DNA of 64,000 bases from Aminobacter carboxidus (GCF_014863355.1 NZ_JACZEP010000001.1:248001-312000), one strand, 5' to 3'. Shown: positions 8,128-17,421, counted from the first letter of the stretch. Notes: generated by a model not told the origin, from the letters alone. Numbers and translations: made by a program.

Positions 8128-9558
8128 ATGACCCAGAATCTTCCCGGCCTCGATCCAGCGCTTGCCGAGCGCTTTGCTGCCATCGTCGGCGCGCGTTACG
8201 CGGTGCGCGCGGAAAGCGACATCGAGCCGTATGTGCATGAACCGCGAGGCCTGTTCACTGGCGCGACTTCGCTGGTGCTGCGCCCGGGCAGTGTCGAGGA
8301 AGTGAGCGCGATCATGAAGCTTGCCACCGAGACGCGGACACCGATCGTGCCGCAAGGCGGCAATACCGGCCTCGTCGGCGGACAGGTACCCGACCGGTCT
8401 GGCGGCCAGATCGTGCTGTCGCTGTCGCGCCTTAACCGCATTCGCGAGATCGACCCGGTCTCCAACACGGTGATCGCCGAAGCCGGCGTCGTGCTCGATG
8501 TGCTGCACAAGGCAGCCGACGAGGTCGACCGGCTGTACCCCTTGTCGCTGGCGTCGCAGGGTTCCTGCCAGATCGGCGGCAACCTGTCGTCGAATGCCGG
8601 CGGCACTGGCGTGGTTGCCTATGGCAACGCGCGCGAACTCTGCCTCGGCGTCGAGGTCGTGTTGCCCACGGGTGAGGTACTCGACGACCTGCGCAAGCTC
8701 AAGAAAGACAACACCGGCTACGACCTCAAGAACCTGTTCGTTGGCGCCGAGGGCACGCTTGGCGTCATTACGGCGGCGGTGCTGAAGCTCTATCCCAAGC
8801 CCAAGGGCCGCGAAGTGGCCTGGGTCGGCCTGTCGTCGCCCGCGGCAGCCCTGGCACTGTTCGACCGCGCCCAGGACCTTGCTGGCAGCGCGTTGACGGC
8901 GTTCGAACTGATCGGGCATTTGCCGATGGAATTCGCCATCCGCCACATTCTCGACGCCCGGCCGCCGCTGGAAGGCGACTGGCCGTGGCAGGTGCTGATG
9001 GAAATCTCGTCCGGGCGCTCGGCCGAAGACGCACGCATGCTGATCGAGGACATTCTTTCGGCGGGCTTCGAAGCCGAGCAGGTCGGCGATGCGGTCATTG
9101 CCGCGAGCGTCGGCCAGGCCAACGAGTTCTGGCGCTTGCGCGAGATGCTGCCGGAAACACAGAAGGTCGAAGGTGCTTCGATCAAGCACGACATCTCGGT
9201 GCCGATCGCCAGCATTCCCGATTTCATCGCACAGGGCGCGGTCGCCGTGGCGAGCGTCTGCCCCGAGGCGCGCGTGGTTTGCTTCGGCCACATGGGCGAC
9301 GGCAACTTGCACTACAACGTCTCGCAACCGGTCGGCATGGCGAGCGACGCGTTCCTCGCGCTCTACCGCGACATGAACAAGGCGGTGCACGACGTCGTGC
9401 GCTCCATGAACGGTTCGATCTCGGCCGAGCATGGCATCGGCCAGCTCAAGCGCGACGAACTGATTGCCACAGCACCACCCATCGCCATCGACCTGATGCG
9501 CCGGGTCAAGGCGGCCTTTGATCCTGCCGGCATCATGAACCCCGGCAAGATGATTTGA
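8128..9558 (+). CDS. FAD-binding oxidoreductase, D-2-hydroxyglutarate/D-lactate dehydrogenase type (GlcD-like)
   Basis: A 476-residue flavoprotein that oxidises D-2-hydroxy acids to 2-oxo acids. The FAD_binding_4 (PCMH) domain is at residues ~40-220 (PQGGNTGLVGGQVPD, QIGGNLSSNAGGTGVVAYGN, LFVGAEGTLGVITAA). The C-terminal FAD-oxidase domain contains the metal/substrate motifs CFGHMGDGNLHYN and AEHGIGQLKRDEL and ends DPAGIMNPGKMI. This combination fits D-2-hydroxyglutarate dehydrogenases; the exact substrate cannot be read from sequence. The ATG at 8128 begins MTQNLPGLD; a longer frame from 8017 overlaps the tsaC coding end and is rejected. Confidence 0.92.
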   Translation: MTQNLPGLDPALAERFAAIVGARYAVRAESDIEPYVHEPRGLFTGATSLVLRPGSVEEVSAIMKLATETRTPIVPQGGNTGLVGGQVPDRSGGQIVLSLSRLNRIREIDPVSNTVIAEAGVVLDVLHKAADEVDRLYPLSLASQGSCQIGGNLSSNAGGTGVVAYGNARELCLGVEVVLPTGEVLDDLRKLKKDNTGYDLKNLFVGAEGTLGVITAAVLKLYPKPKGREVAWVGLSSPAAALALFDRAQDLAGSALTAFELIGHLPMEFAIRHILDARPPLEGDWPWQVLMEISSGRSAEDARMLIEDILSAGFEAEQVGDAVIAASVGQANEFWRLREMLPETQKVEGASIKHDISVPIASIPDFIAQGAVAVASVCPEARVVCFGHMGDGNLHYNVSQPVGMASDAFLALYRDMNKAVHDVVRSMNGSISAEHGIGQLKRDELIATAPPIAIDLMRRVKAAFDPAGIMNPGKMI

Positions 9559-9726
9559 ACGTCTGTGGTTGTATTCCGATAACCATCGCCGAGATCAGCA
9601 AAATTTAACCGACTTTCTTAAGCGGGGCGGTAAGGTCATCCCGCTAGTGTGCTTCCTAACGAGACCGGGAAAACTGGTCCGGAGAGACCGGAAACCGGCT
9701 CTCAGGAGATAACAGGAAGGCACAAC

Positions 9727-10293
9727 ATGAACACCGGACTGAAGCCAGTCTGGGCGGGACGCAACATGCGCCTCGACCCGTTCCGCTTGCCGCAGATGGT
9801 CAGCTACGCGACGCGTGACGACCTTGGCGACGTCACCTTCACCATCGACCATCGCGGCGCGGTGATCCGCCGCCTGCTGGCGCTCAGTGGGCTGCCGGCG
9901 ACGATCGCGCTGCCGGCGCGCGCTTTCCGTGGCGTCGCGGCTCGTGCGATGGAGGACGAAGGCTTCAATGTCACCGTGACGCTGGAGCTTCTGCACAACG
10001 ATCCAATGCTTTCGGTGCCGCTGCTTGTTGCTGACGATCTCGACGACGTCGCCGCCGATTGGCGCGCCTGGGCCGACTATTACAGCTTGCCGATGCTGCT
10101 GATCGAGGCGGACGGCGTGGCTCGCACACTCGAGGAGTCGCTGGGTGCAGCAATCAAGACAATGCCGGCACAGGACCGGCGCAAGGGCCGGGTGTCGCGG
10201 ATGCGCAGGCCACGTTTCCTGGCCCGCCGCAAGTCCGGCACGCTTGGTGTCCGCCTTGTCATCGACGGCGAAGAGATCATCGCCCGGGCGTGA
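9727..10293 (+). CDS. DUF6101 family protein
   Basis: A 188-residue protein matching the rhizobial DUF6101 family by memory (MNTGLKPVWAGRNMRLDPFRLPQMVSY split by family-like spacing; FTIDHRGAVIRRLLALSGLP; AFRGVAARAMED). The C-terminus is strongly basic (RRKGRVSRMRRPRFLARRKSG), which suggests nucleic-acid or membrane-surface contact, but function is unknown. The start has an excellent ribosome site, AGGAAGG at 9714-9720. The 168-bp leader holds two GAGACCGG copies (9661 and 9684) and a small hairpin GAGAG/CTCTC just before the ribosome site. It converges on ubiA with only 6 bp between stops. Confidence 0.75.
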   Translation: MNTGLKPVWAGRNMRLDPFRLPQMVSYATRDDLGDVTFTIDHRGAVIRRLLALSGLPATIALPARAFRGVAARAMEDEGFNVTVTLELLHNDPMLSVPLLVADDLDDVAADWRAWADYYSLPMLLIEADGVARTLEESLGAAIKTMPAQDRRKGRVSRMRRPRFLARRKSGTLGVRLVIDGEEIIARA

Positions 10294-10299
10294 CGAAAT

Positions 10300-11283
10300 C
10301 TAGATCAGCGGCTTCAGCGCCACCCAGGCGCCGCCGCAGATCAGGCCGATGAAGATGATCCAGCCGACCTGGCCGTTCGACCTGAACAGCCTGAGGCACT
10401 GGTCGGGATTGTCGATGTCCAGCGTGGCTATCTGGCGCGCCATGTGCGCGCCGGCGGCAACGAGGCCGGCGAGCGCCGGCATTGGCACCTGCGCCATTGC
10501 AAAGGCCGTCGCAAACAGCATCAGCGCCCCGGCATAAAGCCCGACCAGCCATGATTTGGTGTTTTCGCCGAAGAAGCGCGCCGTCGACTTAACGCCGACA
10601 AGTGCGTCGTCTTCCTTGTCCTGGTGGGCGTAGATCGTGTCATAGCCGATCACCCACATGATAGAACCGAAATAGAGCAGCAAGGCCGGGCCGTCGATGT
10701 CGCCGAACTCGGCCGCCCAGCCCATCAGTGCACCCCAGGAAAAAGCGAGGCCAAGCACGAACTGCGGCCAGTTGGTGATGCGCTTCATGAACGGGTAGAT
10801 CGCAACGATCGCCAGCGACGAAATGCCGAGCAGAACGGCGAAGCTGTTGAACTGCAAAAGCACGACCAGCCCGACCAGCGCCTGAAGCACCAGGAACACC
10901 CACGCCTGGCGGCGGCTGACCTGGCCGGAGGGCAGAGGGCGCGAGCGCGTGCGCTCGACCTGGGCGTCGATGCCTTCGTCGACGATGTCGTTGTAGGTGC
11001 AGCCGGCGCCGCGCATGGCGATAGCGCCCAATAGAAACAACCCCAGGAACCAGGGCGAAGGCAGCAGCGACATCAGGCTGTCGCCGGGTCGCGCATAGGC
11101 GCTCGCAGCCATCGCCGTCGACCACCAACACGGCCACAACAGCAGCACCCAGCCGATCGGCCGGTCCCAGCGCGCAAGCTGGGCATATGGCCATAGGCCG
11201 CGCGGCAAGGCGCGATAGACCCAGTGACCAGATGGCGCGTCGGCGACCCGGCCCTGGCCGGCTTTCGATTGGATTTGTTCCAT
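10300..11283 (-). CDS. ubiA: 4-hydroxybenzoate octaprenyltransferase
   Basis: An integral membrane prenyltransferase that joins a polyprenyl chain to 4-hydroxybenzoate in ubiquinone synthesis. The two Asp-rich Mg/diphosphate motifs are visible: NDIVDEGID (with the following RTRSRPLPSG) and YAHQDKEDDALVGVKSTA. About eight hydrophobic helices fill the 327 residues. It is on the minus strand, divergent from purD, with 136 bp between starts. Confidence 0.95.
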   Translation of the reverse strand: MEQIQSKAGQGRVADAPSGHWVYRALPRGLWPYAQLARWDRPIGWVLLLWPCWWSTAMAASAYARPGDSLMSLLPSPWFLGLFLLGAIAMRGAGCTYNDIVDEGIDAQVERTRSRPLPSGQVSRRQAWVFLVLQALVGLVVLLQFNSFAVLLGISSLAIVAIYPFMKRITNWPQFVLGLAFSWGALMGWAAEFGDIDGPALLLYFGSIMWVIGYDTIYAHQDKEDDALVGVKSTARFFGENTKSWLVGLYAGALMLFATAFAMAQVPMPALAGLVAAGAHMARQIATLDIDNPDQCLRLFRSNGQVGWIIFIGLICGGAWVALKPLI

Positions 11284-11419
11284 GCCAGGGGAGTGCCAGC
11301 GAGCCGCGCGGGCGTCAAGCGGTCGATTTGTCCGCGATTACCAGCACTGAACCTTGACCCGGAGAGCCATGCGCCATACCGGGTGCGCGAGACGGGATTG
11401 CAGAAGAGGGATGCGCCGC

Positions 11420-12694
11420 ATGAATGTTCTCCTGATAGGCTCCGGCGGCCGCGAACATGCGCTGGCCTGGAAGCTTGCGGCGTCGCCGATGTTGACCAAG
11501 CTTTATGCCGCGCCCGGCAATCCCGGCATCGCGCAGGAAGCCGAACTGGTGGCGCTCGACATTGCCGACCATGCCGCGGTCGCAGCCTTCTGCAAGGACA
11601 AGGGCATCGACCTCGTCGTTGTCGGCCCTGAGGGGCCGCTGGTTGTCGGTATCGGCGACGACCTCCGCGCGACCGGCATTCGGGTCTTCGGCCCTTCCGG
11701 CAAGGCCGCCCAGCTCGAGGGTTCGAAGGGCTTCACCAAGGATCTTTGCGCCCGCTACGGCATTCCGACCGCTGCCTATGGTCGTTTCGACAACGCTGCC
11801 GGCGCCCGCGCCTATGTCGAAAAGACGGGCGCGCCGATCGTCATCAAGGCCGACGGCCTCGCCGCCGGCAAGGGCGTGACGGTGGCGATGACGCTTGATG
11901 AAGCGCTGGAAGCTGTCGACGCCTGTTTTGAAGGCGCATTTGGCGGTGCTGGCGCTTCGGTCGTCGTCGAGGAATTCATGACCGGCGAGGAGGCGAGCTT
12001 CTTTTGCCTCTGCGACGGCAAGACGGCATTGCCGTTCGGCACGGCGCAGGACCACAAGCGCGTCGGCGATGGCGACGTCGGGCCGAACACCGGCGGCATG
12101 GGCGCCTATTCGCCGGCACCGGTCATGACGCCCGAGCTCATCGATCAGACGATGCGCGAGATCATCGAGCCGACGATGCGCGGCATGACCGAAATGGGCG
12201 CGCCGTTCTCGGGCGTGCTGTTTGCCGGCCTGATGCTGACCGATCAGGGACCGAAGCTGATCGAATACAACACCCGCTTCGGCGACCCCGAATGCCAGGT
12301 GCTGATGATGCGGCTGAAGGAAGACCTTCTCGTGCTGCTCAATGCTGCCGCCGATGGCCAGTTGGCGCATGTCTCGGCGCGCTGGCGTGACGAGGCGGCG
12401 TTGACGGTGGTGATGGCAGCCGCGGGCTATCCCGGCATGCCGCAAAAGGGCTCGGTGATCTCAGGCATCGACAAGTCCGAAGCCGCGTGCGCCCAGGTCT
12501 TTCACGCCGGCACGGCCGTCAGCGATGGCAAGATCGTCGCCAATGGCGGGCGCGTGCTGAATGTCACGGCTACGGGCCGCAATGTCAGCGAAGCGCAACA
12601 CAAAGCCTATGCGGCCGTCGACATGCTCGATTGGCCGGAAGGGTTTTGCCGCCGCGACATCGGCTGGCGTGCGGTTGAACGCGAGCAGCAGTAG
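11420..12694 (+). CDS. purD: Phosphoribosylamine-glycine ligase (GAR synthetase)
   Basis: ATP-grasp ligase of purine synthesis that joins glycine to 5-phosphoribosylamine. The N-terminal GARS domain starts [31 protein letters not shown] and the ATP-grasp segment [19 protein letters not shown] follow, then [32 protein letters not shown] and [14 protein letters not shown]. The ATG at 11420 gives 424 residues, the standard length, with GAGGG 9 nt upstream; an ATG at 11411 would add three residues. Confidence 0.97.
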   Translation: MNVLLIGSGGREHALAWKLAASPMLTKLYAAPGNPGIAQEAELVALDIADHAAVAAFCKDKGIDLVVVGPEGPLVVGIGDDLRATGIRVFGPSGKAAQLEGSKGFTKDLCARYGIPTAAYGRFDNAAGARAYVEKTGAPIVIKADGLAAGKGVTVAMTLDEALEAVDACFEGAFGGAGASVVVEEFMTGEEASFFCLCDGKTALPFGTAQDHKRVGDGDVGPNTGGMGAYSPAPVMTPELIDQTMREIIEPTMRGMTEMGAPFSGVLFAGLMLTDQGPKLIEYNTRFGDPECQVLMMRLKEDLLVLLNAAADGQLAHVSARWRDEAALTVVMAAAGYPGMPQKGSVISGIDKSEAACAQVFHAGTAVSDGKIVANGGRVLNVTATGRNVSEAQHKAYAAVDMLDWPEGFCRRDIGWRAVEREQQ

Positions 12695-12721
12695 TCCGCA
12701 TCAGGTCTTCAGGGCCACGGG

Positions 12722-13927
12722 CTAGCGCTGGGCGCGATCGGCCTCGGTGGAAGCGGTTGCGACCGGATCGAGCCTTGCTGCGTCGCGGTTGGCGATCCGC
12801 ATCATCTGGTCGCGCCTGAGTGCCACGAACTCGGCCATCCCGTCGACATAGCGGCTGGCCGGTGCCTTGATCCCCGGCACAGCGCCGAGCACGGCGTTGT
12901 TCCAGCTCGCCTGCAGCGTTGCGGCAAGCTTGTCGAAGTGCACCGGATAGGCAACCGATGCATAGGTGATCCGGCTTTCGCCCTTCAGGCCGTCATCCCT
13001 GGCGATCGGCACCGGAACGTTGACCATGAACTGGTCGGTCGACTCGATCAACTGGCCGAACGGCCAGATCTTGCGCAAGCCGGCGGCGTCCATCGGTGCG
13101 ACATTGACGTCGATGTCGTTGGGCGTGCCGGCGACGCGGTAGGGGCAGCGGCTCTTGCCGCAATTGGCCTGCGCCGAGAACTGCCATAGCGAATAGCCCC
13201 GCCAGTTGCCTTTCGGGAAGTGGATGCCGATCTCGGGCTTGTAGCGCGCATACCATAACGGCAGCCGCGACAGCAGGCGGTAACGGTAGCGGTTGTCGGC
13301 GATGTGTCTTGAGGTCGTGCCATTGGTGTAGAGGATCGGGTAGCGGCCGGTGCGCAGGAAGATGTGGCGCACGAACAGTTCGGCGTCTTCGAGCGACATC
13401 CATTTCGTCGGGTCGTTTTCCTCGATGTCGATGGCCATCAGGTCATCGGGGCCGGGTTCGGCGAATTCGAGAAAGTTCTCGGCCTGCTCGATCGGATTGC
13501 CGGGACGGGCGAGGTGATAAGCGCCCCATTTGAGGCCGAGCGCCTTGGCGACGACCTTGCGGGTGTGAAACAGCTCGCGGGCGACAGCATGGCGTTTCCA
13601 AAGTGCCTTGCACAGCCTGTAGGCCGTTTCCTCGCCGGAGCAGGAGTAGGGCGGGGCCAACCCGTCGGAAGCCTTGTTGATGAAGCCGACGATGCGTTTG
13701 TCGCCGGACAACTTCTGCCAGTCGATTGAGTTGTATTCGTAGGCGTCGATGACGAGCGCCCGGTCGGCCTTCTTCCATGGTTCGGAGAAATCGGAGGCCA
13801 AGGCCGGCGTGGCGAGGTGAAATGCCCAAGCGGCGGTCAGCGCTGCGAGCGCGAGGCGGTGAAATATAGACGCCAGTCCCCTCAAAAGGCGATCCTCGGT
13901 GATCGATATCCGATCGTGGACCGCCAT
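12722..13927 (-). CDS. Secreted glycoside hydrolase family 25 (lysozyme-like) protein
   Basis: A 401-residue protein with an N-terminal signal or anchor segment (FHRLALAALTAAWAFHLATPALA, residues ~22-44) followed by a GH25 muramidase domain to about residue 265. Catalytic-site signatures are visible: ALVIDAYEYNSIDW at the start of the barrel, DLMAIDIEEND (the D-x-E pair), YPILYTNG, LPLWYARY and LWQFS. GH25 enzymes cut the beta-1,4 bond between N-acetylmuramic acid and N-acetylglucosamine. A C-terminal extension of ~130 residues has no recognised domain. It could remodel the wall or attack other bacteria. Confidence 0.85.
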   Translation of the reverse strand: MAVHDRISITEDRLLRGLASIFHRLALAALTAAWAFHLATPALASDFSEPWKKADRALVIDAYEYNSIDWQKLSGDKRIVGFINKASDGLAPPYSCSGEETAYRLCKALWKRHAVARELFHTRKVVAKALGLKWGAYHLARPGNPIEQAENFLEFAEPGPDDLMAIDIEENDPTKWMSLEDAELFVRHIFLRTGRYPILYTNGTTSRHIADNRYRYRLLSRLPLWYARYKPEIGIHFPKGNWRGYSLWQFSAQANCGKSRCPYRVAGTPNDIDVNVAPMDAAGLRKIWPFGQLIESTDQFMVNVPVPIARDDGLKGESRITYASVAYPVHFDKLAATLQASWNNAVLGAVPGIKAPASRYVDGMAEFVALRRDQMMRIANRDAARLDPVATASTEADRAQR

Positions 13928-13999
13928 GGTTAAGGAAATGCTGATGCGTCTCCACCGCCTTCAGGTTGAAAGCGAGCCCTTTTGCTGCCGATTGGGACC

Positions 14000-14215
14000 T
14001 TATTCGAACGGATCCGGGGCGGGTTCGGTCGGCAGCGTGCCTTCGGCCTTGCGCTTGCGGTAGTGGGCAACAGAGCATTTCGGCGAACACAGGATGCCGC
14101 GATCGGTCCAGTAGGCCGCGCCATCCTCGATCTTGCCGCCGTGATAGCAGAAGCCTTCGGAGCGGTAGGGCAGGCCGCATTCGATGCAGCAGAAGGCGTC
14201 GGGGCGGGCGAGCAT
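14000..14215 (-). CDS. Small Cys-rich protein (71 aa), putative zinc-binding, unknown function
   Basis: Starts MLARPDAFCCIECGLPYRSE at 14215 with GAGG 7 nt upstream. Cysteines are arranged CC-x2-C, then GFCYHGGK and ILCSPKCSVAHYRKRK, a likely zinc-ribbon-like array with basic residues after it. The C-terminus is acidic (EPAPDPFE). An earlier in-frame start at 14266 lacks a ribosome site. Such proteins are common in rhizobia as hypothetical proteins. It is 72 bp from the start of the GH25 gene on the same strand. Confidence 0.65.
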   Translation of the reverse strand: MLARPDAFCCIECGLPYRSEGFCYHGGKIEDGAAYWTDRGILCSPKCSVAHYRKRKAEGTLPTEPAPDPFE

Positions 14216-14281
14216 TTCTAGTCCTCGTTGATTTCGTTGTTCTGCCAAGCCGGGGCTTGGGTGCAAAGGGCCGCCAAATAG

Positions 14282-14297
14282 TTGACGTTTACGTAAA
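14282..14297. promoter_or_regulatory. Near-palindromic operator candidate, MerR/LiuR-like
   Basis: TTGACGTTTACGTAAA is a 16-bp near-palindrome 92 bp before the acyl-CoA dehydrogenase start. Its spacing and ACGT half-sites resemble operators reported for LiuR-type MerR regulators of branched-chain amino acid and acyl-CoA catabolism. That match is from memory. No regulator gene is adjacent. Confidence 0.45.
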
Positions 14298-14389
14298 AAG
14301 TCACTTCCCCTCGGAGAAGGAAGTTGGCTAGTGTGCGTGCCAGGCGGTGGTGAGGCCGCAACAGCAGATCGTCAGCAGGAGGAAGCGTC

Positions 14390-16168
14390 ATGTACCGCGC
14401 CCCGGTGGAAGAAATTGCCTTTGCGTTGAAACATGTCGCGGGCCTCAGGGCAGCACTCGACGCCGGCACCTTCGGCGACCTCGGCGAGGATCTTGTCGAC
14501 GCCATCCTTGAAGAGGCAGGGCGCTTCGCCAGTGAAGAGGTGGCGCCGCTCTACAAGGTTGGCGACCGTACCGGTGCGCGGCTTAGTGATGCGGCAGTGA
14601 CGATGCCGCCCGGCTGGAAGGAGCTTTACAAGCATTGGGTCGAAGGTGGCTGGAACAGCCTGAACGGCCCCGAGGAGTTTGGCGGCCAAGCCCTGCCGAC
14701 GATGCTGGGCGTGGCGACGCTGGAGATGTGGAATTCGGCCTCGATGGCCTTCGGCATCGGGCCGACGCTGTCGATGGGCGCGGTCGAGGCGCTGGAAAAG
14801 CATGCTTCGGAGGATTTGAAGTCTGCCTATCTGGCCAAGCTCGTTTCCGGCGAGTGGATGGGCACGATGAATCTGACCGAACCGCAGGCCGGTTCGGACC
14901 TGGCCGCGTTGCGCACCCGCGCCGAGCGGGCAGGCGACGGCACCTACCGCATCTTCGGCCAGAAGATCTTTATCACCTATGGCGAGCACGACCTGACCGA
15001 CAACATCGTGCATCTGGTGCTGGCGCGTTTGCCCGATGCGCCGGCCGGAACGCGCGGCATCTCTCTGTTTCTGGTGCCGAAGTTCCTGCTCAACGAGGAT
15101 GGCACGCCGGGCGCGCGCAATGACGTGTTCTGCTCCGGCATCGAGGAAAAGCTTGGCATCCATGCCTCGCCGACCTGCACGATGATCTACGGCGACGGTT
15201 TCGCCAAGGGCCGCGAACCGGGCGCTGTCGGTTGGCTGATCGGCGAGGAAAACCGCGGGCTCGCCTGCATGTTCACGATGATGAACAATGCCCGACTGCT
15301 GGTTGGCATCCAGGGCGTGGCGGTTGCCGAGACCGCGTTCCAGAAGGCGCTGGCCTATGCCAATGAGCGGCGCCAGGGCAAGGCGTCGTCCTACAAGGGC
15401 GAAGGCATGGCGCCGATCGTCCATCACCCCGACGTCCAGCGCAATTTGCTGACGATGAAGGCACTGACCCAGGCGGCGCGGGCCATCGCCTATTCCTGTG
15501 CCCATGCCATCGACATGGCGCGCGTGTCGACGGGTGCGGACAAGGCTCATTGGCAGGACCGCGCCAATCTGCTGACGCCGCTGGCCAAGGCATTTTCCAC
15601 CGATGTCGGCGTCGATGTCGCCTCGCTCGGTGTGCAGATCCATGGCGGCATGGGCTTCATCGAGGAGACCGGTGCGGCAGCGCTTCTGCGCGATGCCCGC
15701 ATCGCGCCGATCTATGAGGGCACCAACGGCATCCAGGCCATCGACCTCGTCACCCGCAAGTTGCCGCTCGGCAATGGCGAGCATGTCTTCGGCTACATCG
15801 GCGAGCTCGCTGGCGTAGCCATAGCTGTCGCTGCGATGAACAGCGAAGCCTATGGTCGCACGGCGCTCATTCTCGAACAGGCGCTCGACGATCTCCAGGG
15901 TGTCACGCGACATCTCCAGATGCAGCTTGGCGACGGCCGAACGGACGATGCACTGGCCGGGGCGACGCCGTATCTCAGGCTGTTTTCGCTGGTCGCCGGC
16001 GGCGCCTGCCTGGCGCGCGCGGCACTTGCCGACGGCGACGAGCGGCGCATCGCGCTGTGTCGGTTCTTTGCCGAAAACCTGCTTGGCGAGACGGCAGCAC
16101 TCAAGGACCGCATCATCGGGGGCACGGCAAGCCTTGCCGCAGCCGCCACAGCACTGATCTCGGCGTGA
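14390..16168 (+). CDS. Acyl-CoA dehydrogenase, long (DmdC/AcdA-type) with extra C-terminal domain
   Basis: A 592-residue flavoenzyme introducing a 2,3-double bond into acyl-CoA. Family features: N-terminal helical domain with FASEEVAPL, FAD/substrate motif GTMNLTEPQAGSDLAALRTRA, the loop KIFITYGEHD, FTMMNNARLLVGIQG, VQIHGGMGFIEETG and the catalytic-Glu motif APIYEGTNGIQAIDLV near residue 440. The ~120-residue C-terminal domain is typical of the 3-methylmercaptopropionyl-CoA dehydrogenase group, which also contains medium/long-chain enzymes, so substrate is uncertain. An enoyl-CoA hydratase gene follows after 21 bp, giving a two-gene beta-oxidation unit. A palindromic operator candidate lies upstream. 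Confidence 0.92.
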   Translation: MYRAPVEEIAFALKHVAGLRAALDAGTFGDLGEDLVDAILEEAGRFASEEVAPLYKVGDRTGARLSDAAVTMPPGWKELYKHWVEGGWNSLNGPEEFGGQALPTMLGVATLEMWNSASMAFGIGPTLSMGAVEALEKHASEDLKSAYLAKLVSGEWMGTMNLTEPQAGSDLAALRTRAERAGDGTYRIFGQKIFITYGEHDLTDNIVHLVLARLPDAPAGTRGISLFLVPKFLLNEDGTPGARNDVFCSGIEEKLGIHASPTCTMIYGDGFAKGREPGAVGWLIGEENRGLACMFTMMNNARLLVGIQGVAVAETAFQKALAYANERRQGKASSYKGEGMAPIVHHPDVQRNLLTMKALTQAARAIAYSCAHAIDMARVSTGADKAHWQDRANLLTPLAKAFSTDVGVDVASLGVQIHGGMGFIEETGAAALLRDARIAPIYEGTNGIQAIDLVTRKLPLGNGEHVFGYIGELAGVAIAVAAMNSEAYGRTALILEQALDDLQGVTRHLQMQLGDGRTDDALAGATPYLRLFSLVAGGACLARAALADGDERRIALCRFFAENLLGETAALKDRIIGGTASLAAAATALISA

Positions 16169-16189
16169 TATTTGGGACGAGGGACTGAC

Positions 16190-16942
16190 GTGACCGACCA
16201 CATTCTCATCGAGCGGCAAGGCGCCGTGCAGATTATCCGGATGAACCGTCCGGATAAGAAGAACGCCATTACCCGTGCCATGTATGCCGAAATGGCGGCA
16301 GCACTGGTCGCCGGCGACAAGGCCCCCGAGGTGCGCTGCCATGTTTTCCTCGGCGTTCCCGGCGCGTTCTCGTCGGGCAATGACCTTGCCGACTTCATGG
16401 TGATCGCGTCAGGTGGCGAAGGCGGCGGCGAGGTGTGGGATTTCCTGCTCGCTTTGGCCAGTACCGAAAAGCCTGTCGTTTCGGGTGTCGACGGCATTGC
16501 GGTCGGCATCGGTACGACCATCAACCTGCATTGCGACCTGACCTTCGCCACGCCGCGCACCGTGTTCCGCACGCCCTTCGTCGATCTCGGGCTGGTGCCC
16601 GAGGCAGGCTCCAGCCTGATTGCGCCACAACTGCTTGGCCTGCAGAGCGCCTTTGCTCTGCTCGGTCTGGGCGAGGGCTTCCCGGCCGAAAGGGCGCTTG
16701 CTGCAGGGCTGATCTACAAGGTCGTCGCGGAAGAAGAGTTGGAGGTGGCGACACTCGCCGCCGCCGGCGAGATTGCGGCCAAGCCGCCGGAAGCGCTGAA
16801 GATCGCGCGGGACCTGATGCGCGGCGACCGGACCGCGCTCGTCGAACGCATCAAGGAAGAGGGGGCGCATTTCCGTGCCCGTCTCAAGTCCGATGAAGCG
16901 CGCGCGGCACTCGTCGCCTTCATGACCCGCAAGAAGGGCTGA
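16190..16942 (+). CDS. Enoyl-CoA hydratase/isomerase family protein
   Basis: A 250-residue crotonase-fold enzyme. The CoA/oxyanion-hole motifs are visible: the first in GVPGAFSSGNDLADFM, the second in GVDGIAVGIGTTINLHCDL, followed by FRTPFVDLGLVPEAGSSL. The pattern leans toward enoyl-CoA isomerases or atypical hydratases. GTG at 16190 (VTDHILIERQGAVQII) with GAGGG upstream is preferred over TTG at 16172. It almost certainly forms an operon with the acyl-CoA dehydrogenase in front of it. Confidence 0.9.
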   Translation: MTDHILIERQGAVQIIRMNRPDKKNAITRAMYAEMAAALVAGDKAPEVRCHVFLGVPGAFSSGNDLADFMVIASGGEGGGEVWDFLLALASTEKPVVSGVDGIAVGIGTTINLHCDLTFATPRTVFRTPFVDLGLVPEAGSSLIAPQLLGLQSAFALLGLGEGFPAERALAAGLIYKVVAEEELEVATLAAAGEIAAKPPEALKIARDLMRGDRTALVERIKEEGAHFRARLKSDEARAALVAFMTRKKG

Positions 16943-16962
16943 AGGCCGTTTCAGGGGGAAAG

Positions 16963-17403
16963 ATGTCGGACCCGGTTGTCACGGCCAGTGCGCTTCTGGT
17001 GAACGAGAGCGGACAGGTGCTGTTTGGCCTGCGTGCCGACTGGAAGAAGGCATGGCCCGGCCACTGGGATGCGATCGGCGGCCGTGTCGAACCTGATGAA
17101 ACGCCCGAGGATGCCATGAAGCGCGAGGTGCGCGAGGAAACCGGCGTCACGCCGACGGAATTCCTGTGGCTGGATTGCGTGCCCGAGCGGCGGCCCGATG
17201 TCTATGGCGATGCCTTGCACCACGTCTATGCGGTGACCGCATGGACAGGCGGTGTGCCCGAAAACGTCTGTGACGAGCATGCTGAAATCAGGTGGTTCGC
17301 GCCGGAAGAACTGGGCGCGCTGACGAACCTGGCCGACATCGACTATGTGCGCCTCGCCGGGGCCGCCACAAGACAGCGGCAAGCGGTGGTCAGCGGCGGC
17401 TAA
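16963..17403 (+). CDS. NUDIX hydrolase
   Basis: A 146-residue protein with a complete Nudix box, GGRVEPDETPEDAMKREV continuing REETGV (G-x5-E-x7-REVREETGV). It hydrolyses nucleoside diphosphates linked to another moiety; the substrate cannot be inferred. It follows the hydratase gene by 20 bp, so it may be co-transcribed, and it converges on pdxH across a hairpin that covers its stop codon. Confidence 0.9.
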   Translation: MSDPVVTASALLVNESGQVLFGLRADWKKAWPGHWDAIGGRVEPDETPEDAMKREVREETGVTPTEFLWLDCVPERRPDVYGDALHHVYAVTAWTGGVPENVCDEHAEIRWFAPEELGALTNLADIDYVRLAGAATRQRQAVVSGG

Positions 17404-17414
17404 GCGCCGCCGCT
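17392..17414. terminator. Hairpin between convergent NUDIX and pdxH genes
   Basis: Perfect 9-bp arms AGCGGCGGC and GCCGCCGCT with loop TAAGC, which contains the NUDIX stop codon. No T tract follows. It lies 8 bp from the pdxH stop and could end both transcripts. Confidence 0.5.
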
Positions 17415-17421
17415 ACGCAGG

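Noticed and set aside
9605-9621. TTAA ... TTAA pair upstream of DUF6101 resembling a CtrA site
   Set aside because: The spacing is 9 nt, not the 7 nt of CtrA full sites.
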